Assembly: GCF_027257975.1 (NCBI RefSeq)
Contig: NZ_JANZKX010000003.1
Location: 682,001 to 746,000, forward strand
Direction of reading: 5' to 3'
Source of the DNA: Pelomonas sp. BJYL3
Lineage (GTDB): Bacteria; Pseudomonadota; Gammaproteobacteria; Burkholderiales; Burkholderiaceae_C
DNA length: 64,000 nt
Made by a program: the position numbers and the translations under genes. Numbering within the stretch: the first letter of the stretch is position 1; each line of letters begins with the position of its first letter. Of the stretch, positions 20,069 through 29,401 are shown one piece after another. The notes under the pieces are model-generated. The model was given only the letters and a program-made list of their open reading frames with translations. It was not told where the DNA came from and searched no databases.

Positions 20069-20521
20069 ATGTTTGACGTCCTCGTCTATCTGTATGAGAC
20101 CTACTGGCGGCCGGATGCCTGTCCGGATCACGCCCAGCTGACACGCAAACTGTCTGCCGTAGGCTTCGAGACGGACGAAATCCAGGAAGCCCTGTCCTGG
20201 CTGGATGGCTTGGCGGTGGCTGCGCAGTCTCACCATGGCGAGCAAGGCGCGCTGAGCCTGCGCATCTACTCCAAGGACGAACTCGAGCACCTGGGTGAGG
20301 CCTCCGTGGGCTTCATCAGCTTCCTGGAATCGGCCGGCGTGCTGCCTCCGCCCATGCGCGAGATGGTGGTTGATCGAGCCATGGCCATCCCCGGCGCACC
20401 GCTGGACCTGGAAGACCTCAAGATCATCGTGCTGATGGTGTTCTGGAGCCTGGGTGAAGAGCCGGACGCCCTGATCCTGGACGAGCTTTTCGTCGCCCCC
20501 GAGGATCGCCTGATCCACTGA
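20069..20521 (+). CDS. smg: Smg family protein (DUF494)
   Basis: The 150-residue protein begins MFDVLVYLYETYWRPDACPD and ends EEPDALILDELF, matching the Smg/DUF494 family. This family is found next to dprA, and often before topA, in proteobacteria. Its biochemical role is not established. It lies 95 bp after dprA. Here the gene that follows is a DUF1631 gene on the opposite strand, so topA is not in its usual place. Confidence 0.92.
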   Translation: MFDVLVYLYETYWRPDACPDHAQLTRKLSAVGFETDEIQEALSWLDGLAVAAQSHHGEQGALSLRIYSKDELEHLGEASVGFISFLESAGVLPPPMREMVVDRAMAIPGAPLDLEDLKIIVLMVFWSLGEEPDALILDELFVAPEDRLIH

Positions 20522-20604
20522 GGCCGCCCGCGCCGGGCTCGCCAACCGTTCGCCGCAAGGGCAAGTCGCTGCACGACCGCCGCCGCATGCCCCGTTAGAG
20601 GCCC

Positions 20605-23052
20605 TCAGCTCAGCAGGCGCTCGGGATCGGCGTCGAGCTTGGCCAGCGCGTTGCGGGTGGCCTTGACGGTGAGCGCCTCGTCCTGGGCCGGCAGCAGCAG
20701 GCCCGCCTGCAGGAAGGCCGCCAGACGGCTCTGCTGGAACAGCACCCCACGCCCCTTGGACGTGACGAAGAGGATGAGGTGGTGCCGCAGGCCGCGCCAG
20801 GCCAGCTGCACGGGCTCGTTGCGGCCCCGGTAGTCCAGCATGTACCAGGAGCCCACCTGCAGCTCCTGCGCCCAGGCCAGCATGGCCGCCGAAGGCGGCG
20901 CGCCCCCTTCGGCCACCACCTCCAGGTCCTCGGACTCGTGGGTGGAGAGATCGCGCATCAGCGTCTCGTCCAGCTCCCCGCCCGCGGTGTCCGGCAGCAT
21001 GGCTTCCAGCGTCTCCAGCTGGCTCATCAGCTCTTCCAGCCTGTCCGGCGGGATGGTGGCGGTCTTGGCGGTGAAGGCCGCGGCCAGGGAGTTGTTCAGG
21101 GCGCGGATCTGTTCGTCCTGCTTCTGGGCGGACAGGCCCGCATGGCCCATGCCCTCGCGCAGGACCTTCAGGAGTGGCGGGAGTCGCCGGATGACCTCGG
21201 CACGCTCCTCGCGCGACACCTTGGCCGTGGCGGACCAGATGAGGTCGGCCGCGGCGCGCTTCATCTGCTTGGTCACGTCGGCCTGGGCACCGGCCCGCAC
21301 GGCGGTCACCGCCAGCACATCGGCCCAGGTCTGGAACAGGAAGTCGCGCACGCCGTCCTGCACGGGCACCTGGTTGAGCATCTTGCGCAGCTCGATGGTG
21401 TACTGGATGGCCAGGGTCTCCCGCTGCTCCACCTGCTGAGCCAGGGAAACGCCCTTGATGCTGGCGCTGTTCTCCTGCTCGAAGTAGTGGGCCAGGAACT
21501 TCTCGAACTCGGTCAGCACCGTCTGGAAGACGCGGCGGCCGGTGTCGGGATAGGCCTCCACCACCTGCACCACACGCTTGATCTCACGCTCCACGGCCTC
21601 GCTGACATCGCCACCGGCCGAGGTATTGAACCCCATCACGCAGGCGCCCATGCGGTCGATCAGGCGGCGCGCGGGGTGGTCGGTCGTCGCGAAGAAATCA
21701 GGCTCGCTGATGGCCACGCGAAGCACCGGCATCTGCAGCCGGGCAAACCACACACGGACGGTCGCGGGGATGCGCTCCTCGGTGAGGATGGACTGGAACA
21801 GCAGGGCCACGACCTCGATGGTGGCGCGCTCGGCCGGGGTGTCCGCGGCCTGCTTGAGCACCTGCTTGACGGCCAGGTTGCGGGCCTTGAGCTCCTCGAG
21901 CTGCTGGGGCAGCGGCACCTCGCGCACCGAGGCTCCGCTGCTGGGCGACACGCTGGCGGTACCGCCCGTGCTGCCCGCGCCGGCAGGCATCCCCTGGGGC
22001 TGCGCGCGATGGCGCAGCATTTCCTGCGCATGGTTGATGGCGGCATGCAGACGGCCGGTCAGGGTGACCGGGCCGGCACGCTCGCCGCGTGGATCGACCG
22101 GCTGAGCCTGGGCCTGGGCAGTGCTCCCCTGCGGCGCCGAACCCGGTGGCGCCATGCCAGGCACCTGGCGATTCAGCACCCGCTGCAGCTGCGCCATCAC
22201 CTGCTCGGCCGAGCTGCGCACCGCCGACTTCACAGGGCCCGCGCCGGCCGCGGCCGCCGATGGCGCCTGGGCGTCGCGCAGCGCGGCCATGCCGCCACTC
22301 GGGGGCAGCCCGTCGGGCAGGGCCCCCATGCCGCGGGCGTACAGGGTGGTCGGGGCAAAGGCCGGATCCTGGGAGGCGTCGACGGGAGTCGGCGTGCTGC
22401 GGCTGCCGGCCGTGCGGCGGATATAGGGCCGCAGGTCGACCTCCGGCAAGACGCCCTGCTGCATCAGCCAGTCATTGGTCTCGTGGTAGGCCTCCAGCAG
22501 CAGATGCGACATCTCCTCGTGCAGAGGGGTGAGGAAAAGCTGCCATTCCGTACGCGTGAGACCACTGGCGTACCAACAATCAAGGACAAGCCGGGCCAGG
22601 GCCTGTGCGCGGAGCAAATCGTTCGTCGCGAGATCCTCATGCCCTTCGAGCAGGAGCATGCGGGTGCGCAGGTCGTTGAACTCCCAGGTGGCCTTGTCCA
22701 TCATGGCCAGGGCCAGGCGGGAGGCGGTGATCTGGCGTTCGATGGTGTCGTCGTCGACCAGACTGAGGCTGGCACTTCCGCTGACCGTCACATGGTCTGG
22801 CACCCCCTGGGTGGACGCCGAGCGCACGGCGTCGCGCAGCATGCTCAGCCACACCACGCCGCGGCGCTGCCAGAGACCGACGCAGTCGCGGCGGGACACG
22901 CTCACCGCATGTTCCGCCGGTTGCAGCAGCAGCTGTGCGCCCGCCTCATGGAGCGCGGCCCCGGCCGCGGCAACGCCGCGCACCAGGGCCTCGCTGAAGA
23001 CGCGCCGTGCCTGGGCCGCCTGGGCTTGCCGGCGCGGATCAGTGCCGCTCAT
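20605..23052 (-). CDS. DUF1631 domain protein
   Basis: This 815-residue protein belongs to the DUF1631 family of beta- and gammaproteobacteria, once misannotated as thymidine phosphorylase. It is soluble, with no signal or membrane segment. The N-terminal half is helical and includes the recognisable HEEMSHLLLEAYHETNDWL. A low-complexity Ala/Gly/Pro/Gln linker covers about residues 265-360. The second helical half (SEPDFFATTDHPARRLIDRMG) and a C-terminal segment, WYMLDYRGRNEPVQLAWRG, follow. That last part resembles a PilZ-like beta domain, though I would not insist on it. It stands alone on its strand between smg and secF. Confidence 0.87.
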   Translation of the reverse strand: MSGTDPRRQAQAAQARRVFSEALVRGVAAAGAALHEAGAQLLLQPAEHAVSVSRRDCVGLWQRRGVVWLSMLRDAVRSASTQGVPDHVTVSGSASLSLVDDDTIERQITASRLALAMMDKATWEFNDLRTRMLLLEGHEDLATNDLLRAQALARLVLDCWYASGLTRTEWQLFLTPLHEEMSHLLLEAYHETNDWLMQQGVLPEVDLRPYIRRTAGSRSTPTPVDASQDPAFAPTTLYARGMGALPDGLPPSGGMAALRDAQAPSAAAAGAGPVKSAVRSSAEQVMAQLQRVLNRQVPGMAPPGSAPQGSTAQAQAQPVDPRGERAGPVTLTGRLHAAINHAQEMLRHRAQPQGMPAGAGSTGGTASVSPSSGASVREVPLPQQLEELKARNLAVKQVLKQAADTPAERATIEVVALLFQSILTEERIPATVRVWFARLQMPVLRVAISEPDFFATTDHPARRLIDRMGACVMGFNTSAGGDVSEAVEREIKRVVQVVEAYPDTGRRVFQTVLTEFEKFLAHYFEQENSASIKGVSLAQQVEQRETLAIQYTIELRKMLNQVPVQDGVRDFLFQTWADVLAVTAVRAGAQADVTKQMKRAAADLIWSATAKVSREERAEVIRRLPPLLKVLREGMGHAGLSAQKQDEQIRALNNSLAAAFTAKTATIPPDRLEELMSQLETLEAMLPDTAGGELDETLMRDLSTHESEDLEVVAEGGAPPSAAMLAWAQELQVGSWYMLDYRGRNEPVQLAWRGLRHHLILFVTSKGRGVLFQQSRLAAFLQAGLLLPAQDEALTVKATRNALAKLDADPERLLS

Positions 23053-23088
23053 GGGCCAGGGAACAGGGAGTCGACCATGCGGACGACT

Positions 23089-24126
23089 CTACACCACCGC
23101 TCCGGCGTTCGGATCGTCCGGATCTTCCTTGGTAGAGGAACCGACCTTGACAAGATCCTCACGCTTCACACCCAGCCACATGGCGATGGCCGCGGCCACG
23201 AACACGGAGGAATAGATGCCGAAGCAGATGCCGATGGTCAGCGCCACGGCGAAGTACTTCAGGGTGGGGCCACCGAACAGCAGCATGGACAGCACCATCA
23301 GCTGCGTGCAGCCGTGGGTGATGAAGGTGCGGCTCATGGTGGACGTGATGGCGTGGTCGATCACCTCGTGCGTCGTCAGCTTGCGGTACTTGCGGAAGGC
23401 CTCGCGCACCCGGTCGAAGATCACCACCGACTCGTTCACCGAGTAGCCCAGCACCGCCAGCACGGCCGCCAGCACGGAGAGCGAGAACTCCCACTGGAAG
23501 AAGGCGAAGAAGCCCAGGATGATCACGACGTCGTGCAGATTGGCGATGATGCCGGCCACAGCGAACTTCCACTCGAAGCGGAAGGCCAGGTAGATCATGA
23601 TGCCGACCACGGTCATGGCCAGGGCCTTGCCGGCATCGGCGGCCAGCTCGGCGCCCACCGAGGGGCCCACCACTTCGCTGCGCGAGAGCTTGACCGGCTC
23701 GGCATTGGCCGCGGTGGTGCAGACGTCCTTCTCGATGGCCTCGCCCTTGTCGGAGACCGTCTGGCGCTTGGAGACCTGCCCCTGCTCGGCGGCACACAGC
23801 TCGGCGAAGACCTTCTCGACGACCTTGTCCTGCTTGATGGCCTTGTGGGGCGGCATCTTGATCATGACGTCGTGCGAGGTGCCGAACTTCTGCACCGTCA
23901 CCTCACCGAAGCCCATGTGCTCGACCGTGGTCCGGGTCTTCTCGATGTCCGCGCTCTGCGCGTAGGCCACCTCGACGACGGTACCGCCGGTGAACTCGAT
24001 GGAGTAGTGCAGGTTCCGCGTGAAGAGGAAGAAGACCGCCGCGGCAAAGGTGAGGAAAGAGATCGCGTTGAAGACCAACGCGTGCTTCATGAACGGGATG
24101 TCCCGCTTGATTCGGAAGAGTTCCAT
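23089..24126 (-). CDS. secF: Protein translocase subunit SecF
   Basis: SecF works with SecD in the inner membrane, using the proton gradient to pull exported proteins through SecYEG. The 345-residue protein has an N-terminal membrane segment, the conserved NLHYSIEFTGGTVVEV, a periplasmic loop, and the membrane domain with GYSVNESVVIFDRVRE, the family hallmark. It is a little longer than the E. coli protein, mainly through a Lys/Glu-rich insertion in the loop. It lies 20 bp after secD. Confidence 0.96.
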   Translation of the reverse strand: MELFRIKRDIPFMKHALVFNAISFLTFAAAVFFLFTRNLHYSIEFTGGTVVEVAYAQSADIEKTRTTVEHMGFGEVTVQKFGTSHDVMIKMPPHKAIKQDKVVEKVFAELCAAEQGQVSKRQTVSDKGEAIEKDVCTTAANAEPVKLSRSEVVGPSVGAELAADAGKALAMTVVGIMIYLAFRFEWKFAVAGIIANLHDVVIILGFFAFFQWEFSLSVLAAVLAVLGYSVNESVVIFDRVREAFRKYRKLTTHEVIDHAITSTMSRTFITHGCTQLMVLSMLLFGGPTLKYFAVALTIGICFGIYSSVFVAAAIAMWLGVKREDLVKVGSSTKEDPDDPNAGAVV

Positions 24127-24146
24127 GTCGGATTCCTGTCAGGGGG

Positions 24147-26051
24147 TCAGGCCTTGCCTTCGGTCAATTCGACGCCATCGGGGGAGGCGCTGCCGGGTTC
24201 GGCAGCCGGCTTCCACACCTGGCCCACGGAGAGGGACTTCAGCTTCTTCTGACGGCCATACCAGAGGTTGACCAGGGCGCGCGAGAACATCACCGAGGAG
24301 AACATGGAAGTCATGATGCCCAGGCAGTGCACCACGGCAAAGCCGCGCACGGCGCCCGAGCCGAAGGCCAGCAGGGCCAGGCCCGCAATCAGCGTGGTGA
24401 CGTTGGAGTCCAGGATGGTGGCCCAGGCCCGCTCATAGCCCGCGAAGATGGCCGCCTGCGGCGAGGCACCGCTGCGCAGCTCCTCGCGGACCCGCTCGTT
24501 GATCAGCACGTTGGAGTCGATGGCCATGCCCAGCACAAGGGCGATGGCGGCCATGCCCGGCAGGGACAGCGTGGCCTGCAGCATGGACAGCACGGCCACC
24601 AGCATCAGCAGGTTGAAGCCCAGCGCCAGCGTGGAGAACACGCCGAAGAGCATGTAATAGAGGCACATGAACAGCGCCACCGCGGCAAAGCCCCAGGCCA
24701 CGCTGTGCATGCCCTTGGCGATGTTCTCGGCACCCAGGGTCGGGCCGATGGTGCGTTCCTCGATGACTTCCATCGGCGCGGCCAGGCCGCCGGCGCGCAG
24801 CAGCAGGGCCAGATCGGTGGCGTTCTCGGTGGAGCCCATGCCGGTGATCTGGAAGTCGGCGCTCAGCTCGCTGTTGATGCGGGCCACGGTGAGCACCTCG
24901 CCCTTGCCCTTCTCGAACAAGATGGCGGCCATGTAGTTGCCCACGTTGGCGCGCGACATCTCCTTCATCTGGCGGCCGCCCTTGGCATCCAGCCGGACGG
25001 ACACGGCGGGCTGGTGGTTCTCGTCCTGGCGGGGTTGGGCGTCGGTCAGCATGTCGCCGGTGACGATGGCCTCCTTGTGCACGATCACCGGGGCACCACG
25101 GCCCACGCCGAAGCGTTCGCGGCCGAAGGGCACGGGGCCGGTGCCGGCCAGCGCTGCCTGGGCCTCGGCCGACATGTCGGCCAGACGGAACTCCAGATTG
25201 GCCGTGCGACCGATGATGTCCTTGGCCTTGGCCGTGTCCTGCACGCCAGGCAGCTGCACGATGACGCGGTCCAGGCCCTGCTGCTGGATCACCGGCTCGG
25301 CCACGCCCAGCTCGTTGACCCGGTTCTGCAGGGTGGTGATGTTCTGCTTGAGTGCGGCTTCCTGCACCGCCACCAGGGATTGCGGCTTGAAGCTGCCGCG
25401 CAGGCTCAGCTCGCTGCCTTCGCCCTGGGCCAGCCACTGGATGTCCGGCAGCTTGTCGGACAGCAGGGCCAGAGCGGCCGTGCGGGTCTCGGCCTCGCGG
25501 AAGGCGATGACGAGGTCATTGCCGTCCTTGCTGATGCCGGCATGACGCAGGTTTTTCTCGCGCAGCATGCTGCGGGCATCACCGACCAGGGACTCGACCT
25601 TCTTGGCGATGGCCGCCTTCATGTCCACCTGCATCAGGAAGTGCACGCCGCCGCGCAGGTCCAGGCCCAGGTACATGGGGAAGGCATGCAGGCTCTTGAG
25701 CCACTCCGGCGAGCGCGAGACCAGGTTCAGCGCCACGATGTAGGAGGGATCGGCAAGATCGGCATTGATCGCCTTGTTGATGGCGTCCTTGGCCTTGAGC
25801 TGGGTGTCGGTGTCATTGAAGCGGGCACGCACGGAGTTGCCCTCGAAGGCCACCGTGTCTGCCTTGACGCCGGCCGACTGGATGGCAGCCTCGACACGGG
25901 CGACCATGCCCGCATCCAGCTTGACCGTGGCCTTGCCACTGGAGACCTGCACCGCCGGCGCTTCGCCGAAGAAATTGGGCAGGGTGTAGATCAGACCGAT
26001 CAGCAGCGCCACGAGCAGCAGCGCGTACTTCCACAAGGGATAACGGTTCAT
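24147..26051 (-). CDS. secD: Protein translocase subunit SecD
   Basis: SecD is the larger partner of SecF. The 634 residues start with one membrane helix (YALLLVALLIGLIYTLPN), followed by a large periplasmic P1 region containing LGLDLRGGVHFLMQVD, and a C-terminal membrane domain with MAIDSNVLINERVREELR. Gene order yajC-secD-secF is kept. The tgt and queA genes that often precede yajC are not here; a divergent catabolic operon occupies that place. Confidence 0.97.
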   Translation of the reverse strand: MNRYPLWKYALLLVALLIGLIYTLPNFFGEAPAVQVSSGKATVKLDAGMVARVEAAIQSAGVKADTVAFEGNSVRARFNDTDTQLKAKDAINKAINADLADPSYIVALNLVSRSPEWLKSLHAFPMYLGLDLRGGVHFLMQVDMKAAIAKKVESLVGDARSMLREKNLRHAGISKDGNDLVIAFREAETRTAALALLSDKLPDIQWLAQGEGSELSLRGSFKPQSLVAVQEAALKQNITTLQNRVNELGVAEPVIQQQGLDRVIVQLPGVQDTAKAKDIIGRTANLEFRLADMSAEAQAALAGTGPVPFGRERFGVGRGAPVIVHKEAIVTGDMLTDAQPRQDENHQPAVSVRLDAKGGRQMKEMSRANVGNYMAAILFEKGKGEVLTVARINSELSADFQITGMGSTENATDLALLLRAGGLAAPMEVIEERTIGPTLGAENIAKGMHSVAWGFAAVALFMCLYYMLFGVFSTLALGFNLLMLVAVLSMLQATLSLPGMAAIALVLGMAIDSNVLINERVREELRSGASPQAAIFAGYERAWATILDSNVTTLIAGLALLAFGSGAVRGFAVVHCLGIMTSMFSSVMFSRALVNLWYGRQKKLKSLSVGQVWKPAAEPGSASPDGVELTEGKA

Positions 26052-26179
26052 GGAGGCATCCTCAGGAGGTCTGGACCAGACCTGGGCTCTTGCCCTGAAA
26101 TGAGGCCCGGCACCGCTGGGCGCGGCCCGGGCTCGATGAGTGATGAGCAGCCCCTGAACAGCAGGGCTGCCAGGCTTTC

Positions 26180-26506
26180 TTACTTGACCGAGCCCTTGGG
26201 CAGGACCTGGACCACGGCCGAGCGCTGCACCTTGATCTCGACGCCGCTGGCGACTTCCAGGTTCACGAAGTTCTCGTCCAGCTTGGCCACCTTGCCCAGC
26301 AGGCCGCCGCTGGTGACGACGTCATCGCCCTTGGCCAGGGCCTCGATCATGGCCTTGTGCTCCTTCTGACGCTTCATCTGGGGACGAATCATCACGAAAT
26401 ACAGCACGACGAACATCAGCACCAGGGGCAACATGCCCATGAGGCTGGACTCGGGGCCTTGGGCTGCCGGAGCGGCGGTCTGGGCAAAAGCAGTAGAAAT
26501 GAACAC
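26180..26506 (-). CDS. yajC: Preprotein translocase accessory subunit YajC
   Basis: YajC is a small single-span inner-membrane protein that copurifies with SecDF. The 108 residues have a membrane segment (MGMLPLVLMFVVLYFVMIRP), then the basic QMKRQKEHKAMIEALAKGDD and the beta-rich GGLLGKVAKLDENFVNLEV. It is the first gene of yajC-secD-secF. On its upstream side a TACAAT box lies on the minus strand at 26567-26572, but no matching -35 is visible. Confidence 0.95.
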   Translation of the reverse strand: MFISTAFAQTAAPAAQGPESSLMGMLPLVLMFVVLYFVMIRPQMKRQKEHKAMIEALAKGDDVVTSGGLLGKVAKLDENFVNLEVASGVEIKVQRSAVVQVLPKGSVK

Positions 26507-26682
26507 GGTCTGAACCCTCTAGGAATGGTCCATGGGCGCAACTGCGCCATCATGGACGGATCGCGGATTGTATGCGGCAGCCTGCGCTGCCCGCCCTGGG
26601 GCCAGCCCCGCCCTGCCGCGGCTTCGGCGGCAGCGAAGGCGACTGCGCGGGCACGCTGGCCGGCTCAGCCACCCATCTGGGG

Positions 26683-26724
26683 TTGACAGGGCGATTCTCA
26701 ACGAATATTCTGCAAATATATTTC
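26683..26724 (+). promoter_or_regulatory. Sigma70-type promoter and palindromic operator of the hydroxyproline operon
   Basis: TTGACA at 26683-26688 and TATTCT at 26706-26711 are 17 bp apart, a near-consensus promoter directing transcription into the catabolic genes. Just downstream, AAATATATTT (26715-26724) is a perfect 10-bp palindrome lying at about the transcription start. A ribosome site AGGAG is at 26728-26732. The palindrome is a good candidate operator for the GntR-family regulator at 27732, which would then act by blocking the promoter. Confidence 0.8.
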
Positions 26725-26740
26725 AACAGGAGATTGCTCG

Positions 26741-27661
26741 ATGAGTTCCCGCCCCCTGCCTCAATGGCGCGGCATCTTCCCCGCCGTGACGACCAAGTTC
26801 GATGCTGACGAGAACCTGGACGTCCAGGCCATGGAGCGCCACTTCGAGTTCCTCATCGCCAACGGCGTTGATGGTCTCGTGACTGGCGGCTCCCTGGGCG
26901 AGGCCAGCACCCTGACGCTGGAAGAGAAGCTGCAGGTGGCCGAGATCGCCGTGAAGGTTTCCGCCGGCCGCGTGCCGGTGCTGGCCAATGTCTCGGAGAC
27001 CAGCACCCGCGAGGCGCTGCGCTATGTGGACGGCGCCAACAAGATCGGCGTGCAGGGCCTGATGCTCATGCCCGCGGTGATCTACGTGGCCGACGCCCGC
27101 GAGGCCATGGCCAATGTGCGCACCATCGCCACCGCCGCCCAGCTGCCCACCATGGTCTACAACAACCCGGTGGCCTACCGCGTGGATCTGACGCCCGACA
27201 ACTTCGTCGAGCTGGGGGACTGCGAATGGCTGGTCGCCATCAAGGAATCGACCGACAACATCCGCCGACTGACCGACCTGCGCAATGCCCTGGGCACCCG
27301 CTACCAGCTCTTCATCGGCGTGGACGACCTCAGCTTCGAAGGCCTGGCACTGGGCTGCGACGGCCTGCTGGCCGGCCTGTGCACCTCCTTCCCGGCCGAG
27401 ACCGTGGCGCTGTACCGCCTGATGCAGGCCAAGCGCTACGACGAAGCCCTGAAGCTCTACCAGTGGTTCACCCCCCTGCTGCACCTGGATGTCTCGACCA
27501 AGCTGGTCCAGAACCTCAAGCTGGTCGAGGCCATGGTGGGCGTGGGCAATGAGCACGTGCGCCGCCCCCGCCTGCCCCTGGTCGGTGCCGAGCGCGAGCG
27601 CGTGCAGGCCATCATCCAGAAGGGCCTGGACACCCGTCCGGACCTGCGCCAGTTCTTCTGA
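26741..27661 (+). CDS. DapA-family deaminase, probably of 1-pyrroline-4-hydroxy-2-carboxylate
   Basis: The 306-residue TIM-barrel protein of the DapA/NanA superfamily has the Schiff-base Lys168 in VAIKES and the conserved Tyr140 in MVYNNP. The general family includes dihydrodipicolinate synthase, but the neighbours are a hydroxyproline epimerase and a D-hydroxyproline dehydrogenase. The likely reaction is therefore deamination and dehydration of 1-pyrroline-4-hydroxy-2-carboxylate to alpha-ketoglutarate semialdehyde, as known for LhpC-type proteins. It is the first gene after the promoter. Its upstream -35/-10 pair is the strongest seen in the window outside the ribosomal genes. Lysine biosynthesis is a less likely role. 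Confidence 0.87.
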   Translation: MSSRPLPQWRGIFPAVTTKFDADENLDVQAMERHFEFLIANGVDGLVTGGSLGEASTLTLEEKLQVAEIAVKVSAGRVPVLANVSETSTREALRYVDGANKIGVQGLMLMPAVIYVADAREAMANVRTIATAAQLPTMVYNNPVAYRVDLTPDNFVELGDCEWLVAIKESTDNIRRLTDLRNALGTRYQLFIGVDDLSFEGLALGCDGLLAGLCTSFPAETVALYRLMQAKRYDEALKLYQWFTPLLHLDVSTKLVQNLKLVEAMVGVGNEHVRRPRLPLVGAERERVQAIIQKGLDTRPDLRQFF

Positions 27662-27731
27662 GCCCCTCTGGCTGTAGCCATTTCGCGTAATCAGGCATAG
27701 CCAGACGGGCATCTGCTGCGAAGATGCGGGA

Positions 27732-28418
27732 ATGAACGCAACAACGTCCTCCCCCATCCCGCACGAGGCGGGCGACGATGCCATCGACAAGCGCCGCGTG
27801 GCCGACCAGGCCTATGACGCCATCGAGAACCTCATCGCCACGCTGGCCCTGAAGCCCGGGGCGCCCATCGTCGAGGCCGAGCTGATCGAGCGCATCGGCC
27901 TGGGCCGCACGCCCACCCGCGAGGCCCTGATGCGCCTGGTCGCCAACGGCCTGATCGTGCAGCTGCCGCGCCGCGGCCTGCTGGTCAGCGACATCCAGCT
28001 GGCCCAGCACCTGGACCTGCTGGAGGCGCGCCGGGCACTGGAGCGGCTGATCGCCAGCACCAGCGCCCGCCGCGCAACGCCGCCCCAGCGCGAGGCCCTG
28101 CTCGGCTGCGCCGCCGAAATGACCACCGCCGCCGCCGCCGGGGACCTGAGCGCCTATCTGCAGGCGGACCAGGCCCTGGACCATGTCAACCACGCCGCCT
28201 GCCGCAACCAGGCTGCCGTCGCTGCCGTGATCCCCATGGTGATCCAGTGCCGACGCTTCTGGACCGCCTACCAGCACCAGGGCGACATGAGCGAAGGCGC
28301 GCGCTGCCACCAGCTGCTCGCCGAGGCCATTGCCCAGGGGCAGAGCGAGGCGGCCGCGGCGGCGGCGGACCAATTGATGGATTACCTGCGGCAGTTCGCG
28401 CAGCAGGTGATCGCCTGA
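27732..28418 (+). CDS. GntR-family (FCD subfamily) transcriptional regulator
   Basis: The 228-residue protein has an N-terminal GntR winged helix ([48 protein letters not shown]) and a C-terminal all-helical FCD ligand-binding domain. It sits inside the hydroxyproline operon and probably senses a pathway compound and represses or activates the operon. The gap before it contains two inverted repeats: TCTGGCT/AGCCAGA (27667-27673 and 27699-27705) and GCATCT/AGATGC (about 27709-27727). Confidence 0.9.
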   Translation: MNATTSSPIPHEAGDDAIDKRRVADQAYDAIENLIATLALKPGAPIVEAELIERIGLGRTPTREALMRLVANGLIVQLPRRGLLVSDIQLAQHLDLLEARRALERLIASTSARRATPPQREALLGCAAEMTTAAAAGDLSAYLQADQALDHVNHAACRNQAAVAAVIPMVIQCRRFWTAYQHQGDMSEGARCHQLLAEAIAQGQSEAAAAAADQLMDYLRQFAQQVIA

Positions 28419-28434
28419 GCCCATTCCCTTCCTC

Positions 28435-29391
28435 ATGAACCCGATCACGCCGACCCGCATCATCGACTCCCACACCGGCGGCGAGCCGACCCGCACCATC
28501 GTCGCCGGCGGCCCGGACCTCGGCCGCGGCTCCATGGCCGAGCGTCTGCTGCGTCTTCGCACCGGGCACGACGCCTGGCGCCGCGCCCTGATGAACGAGC
28601 CGCGCGGCTCGGATGTCCTGGTGGGCGCCCTGCTCTGCGAGCCTGTCGATCCGGCCTGCACGGCAGGCGTGATCTTCTTCAACAACGTCGGCTACCTGGG
28701 CATGTGCGGCCACGGCAGCATCGGCCTGATCGCCACCCTGGCCTACATGGGGCGCATCCAGCCCGGCGCGCATCGCATCGAAACACCGGTGGGCGAGATC
28801 ACCGCCACCCTGCACGAGGATGGCTCCGTGAGCATCGCCAACGTGCCCGCCTACCGCCTGGCCCGGCAGGTGCCGGTGCAGGTCGGCGGCCGGCGCCTGC
28901 ACGGCGACATCGCCTGGGGCGGCAACTGGTTCTTCCTCTGCGACGACCATGGGCAAGACCTGACCCCGGGACAGGCGCAGACGCTCACCGCCTTCTCCGA
29001 GCAGATCCGCCTGGCCCTGCAGGCCCAGGGCATCACGGGGGCGGACGGCGCCGAGATCGACCACATCGAGCTGATCGGCCCGCCGGCCGACCCGGCCAAC
29101 CACGGCCGCAATTTCGTGCTGTGCCCCGGCAGCGCCTATGACCGCTCCCCCTGCGGCACCGGCACCAGTGCCAAGCTGGCCTGCCTCGCCGCCGAGGGCA
29201 AGCTCGCACCGGGCGCCCTGTGGCGCCAGGAAAGCGTGATCGGCAGCGTCTTCGAGGGCCGCTACCAGCCCGCGCCCGATGGCGCGGCCGCTCACATCCT
29301 GCCCACCATCACCGGGCGGGCCTATGTCAACCTGGACGCTCAACTGATCATCCAGCCCGGCGATCCCTTCGCCTGGGGCATCCCGCGCTGA
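28435..29391 (+). CDS. 4-hydroxyproline 2-epimerase (proline racemase family)
   Basis: The enzyme should convert trans-4-hydroxy-L-proline to cis-4-hydroxy-D-proline by two-base chemistry. The 318-residue protein has both catalytic cysteines of the family: Cys91 in [10 protein letters not shown] and Cys240 in [12 protein letters not shown]. Retention of the second Cys argues for an epimerase or racemase and against the related trans-3-hydroxyproline dehydratases, which carry Thr there. The early motif [11 protein letters not shown] is typical of hydroxyproline epimerases. It begins 16 bp after the regulator and is followed at 10 bp by the oxidoreductase gene. Confidence 0.92.
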   Translation: MNPITPTRIIDSHTGGEPTRTIVAGGPDLGRGSMAERLLRLRTGHDAWRRALMNEPRGSDVLVGALLCEPVDPACTAGVIFFNNVGYLGMCGHGSIGLIATLAYMGRIQPGAHRIETPVGEITATLHEDGSVSIANVPAYRLARQVPVQVGGRRLHGDIAWGGNWFFLCDDHGQDLTPGQAQTLTAFSEQIRLALQAQGITGADGAEIDHIELIGPPADPANHGRNFVLCPGSAYDRSPCGTGTSAKLACLAAEGKLAPGALWRQESVIGSVFEGRYQPAPDGAAAHILPTITGRAYVNLDAQLIIQPGDPFAWGIPR

Positions 29392-29401
29392 GCCGCCCGC
29401 C

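Noticed and set aside
20779-24252. Long plus-strand open frame of over 1100 codons
   Set aside because: It lies opposite the DUF1631, secF and secD genes, is rich in Gly, His, Leu and Arg, and has no domain; it is a GC-rich antisense shadow.
26741-27661. Assignment as dihydrodipicolinate synthase (dapA)
   Set aside because: The fold fits, but the operon partners are hydroxyproline enzymes, so a pathway-specific deaminase is more likely than a lysine enzyme.
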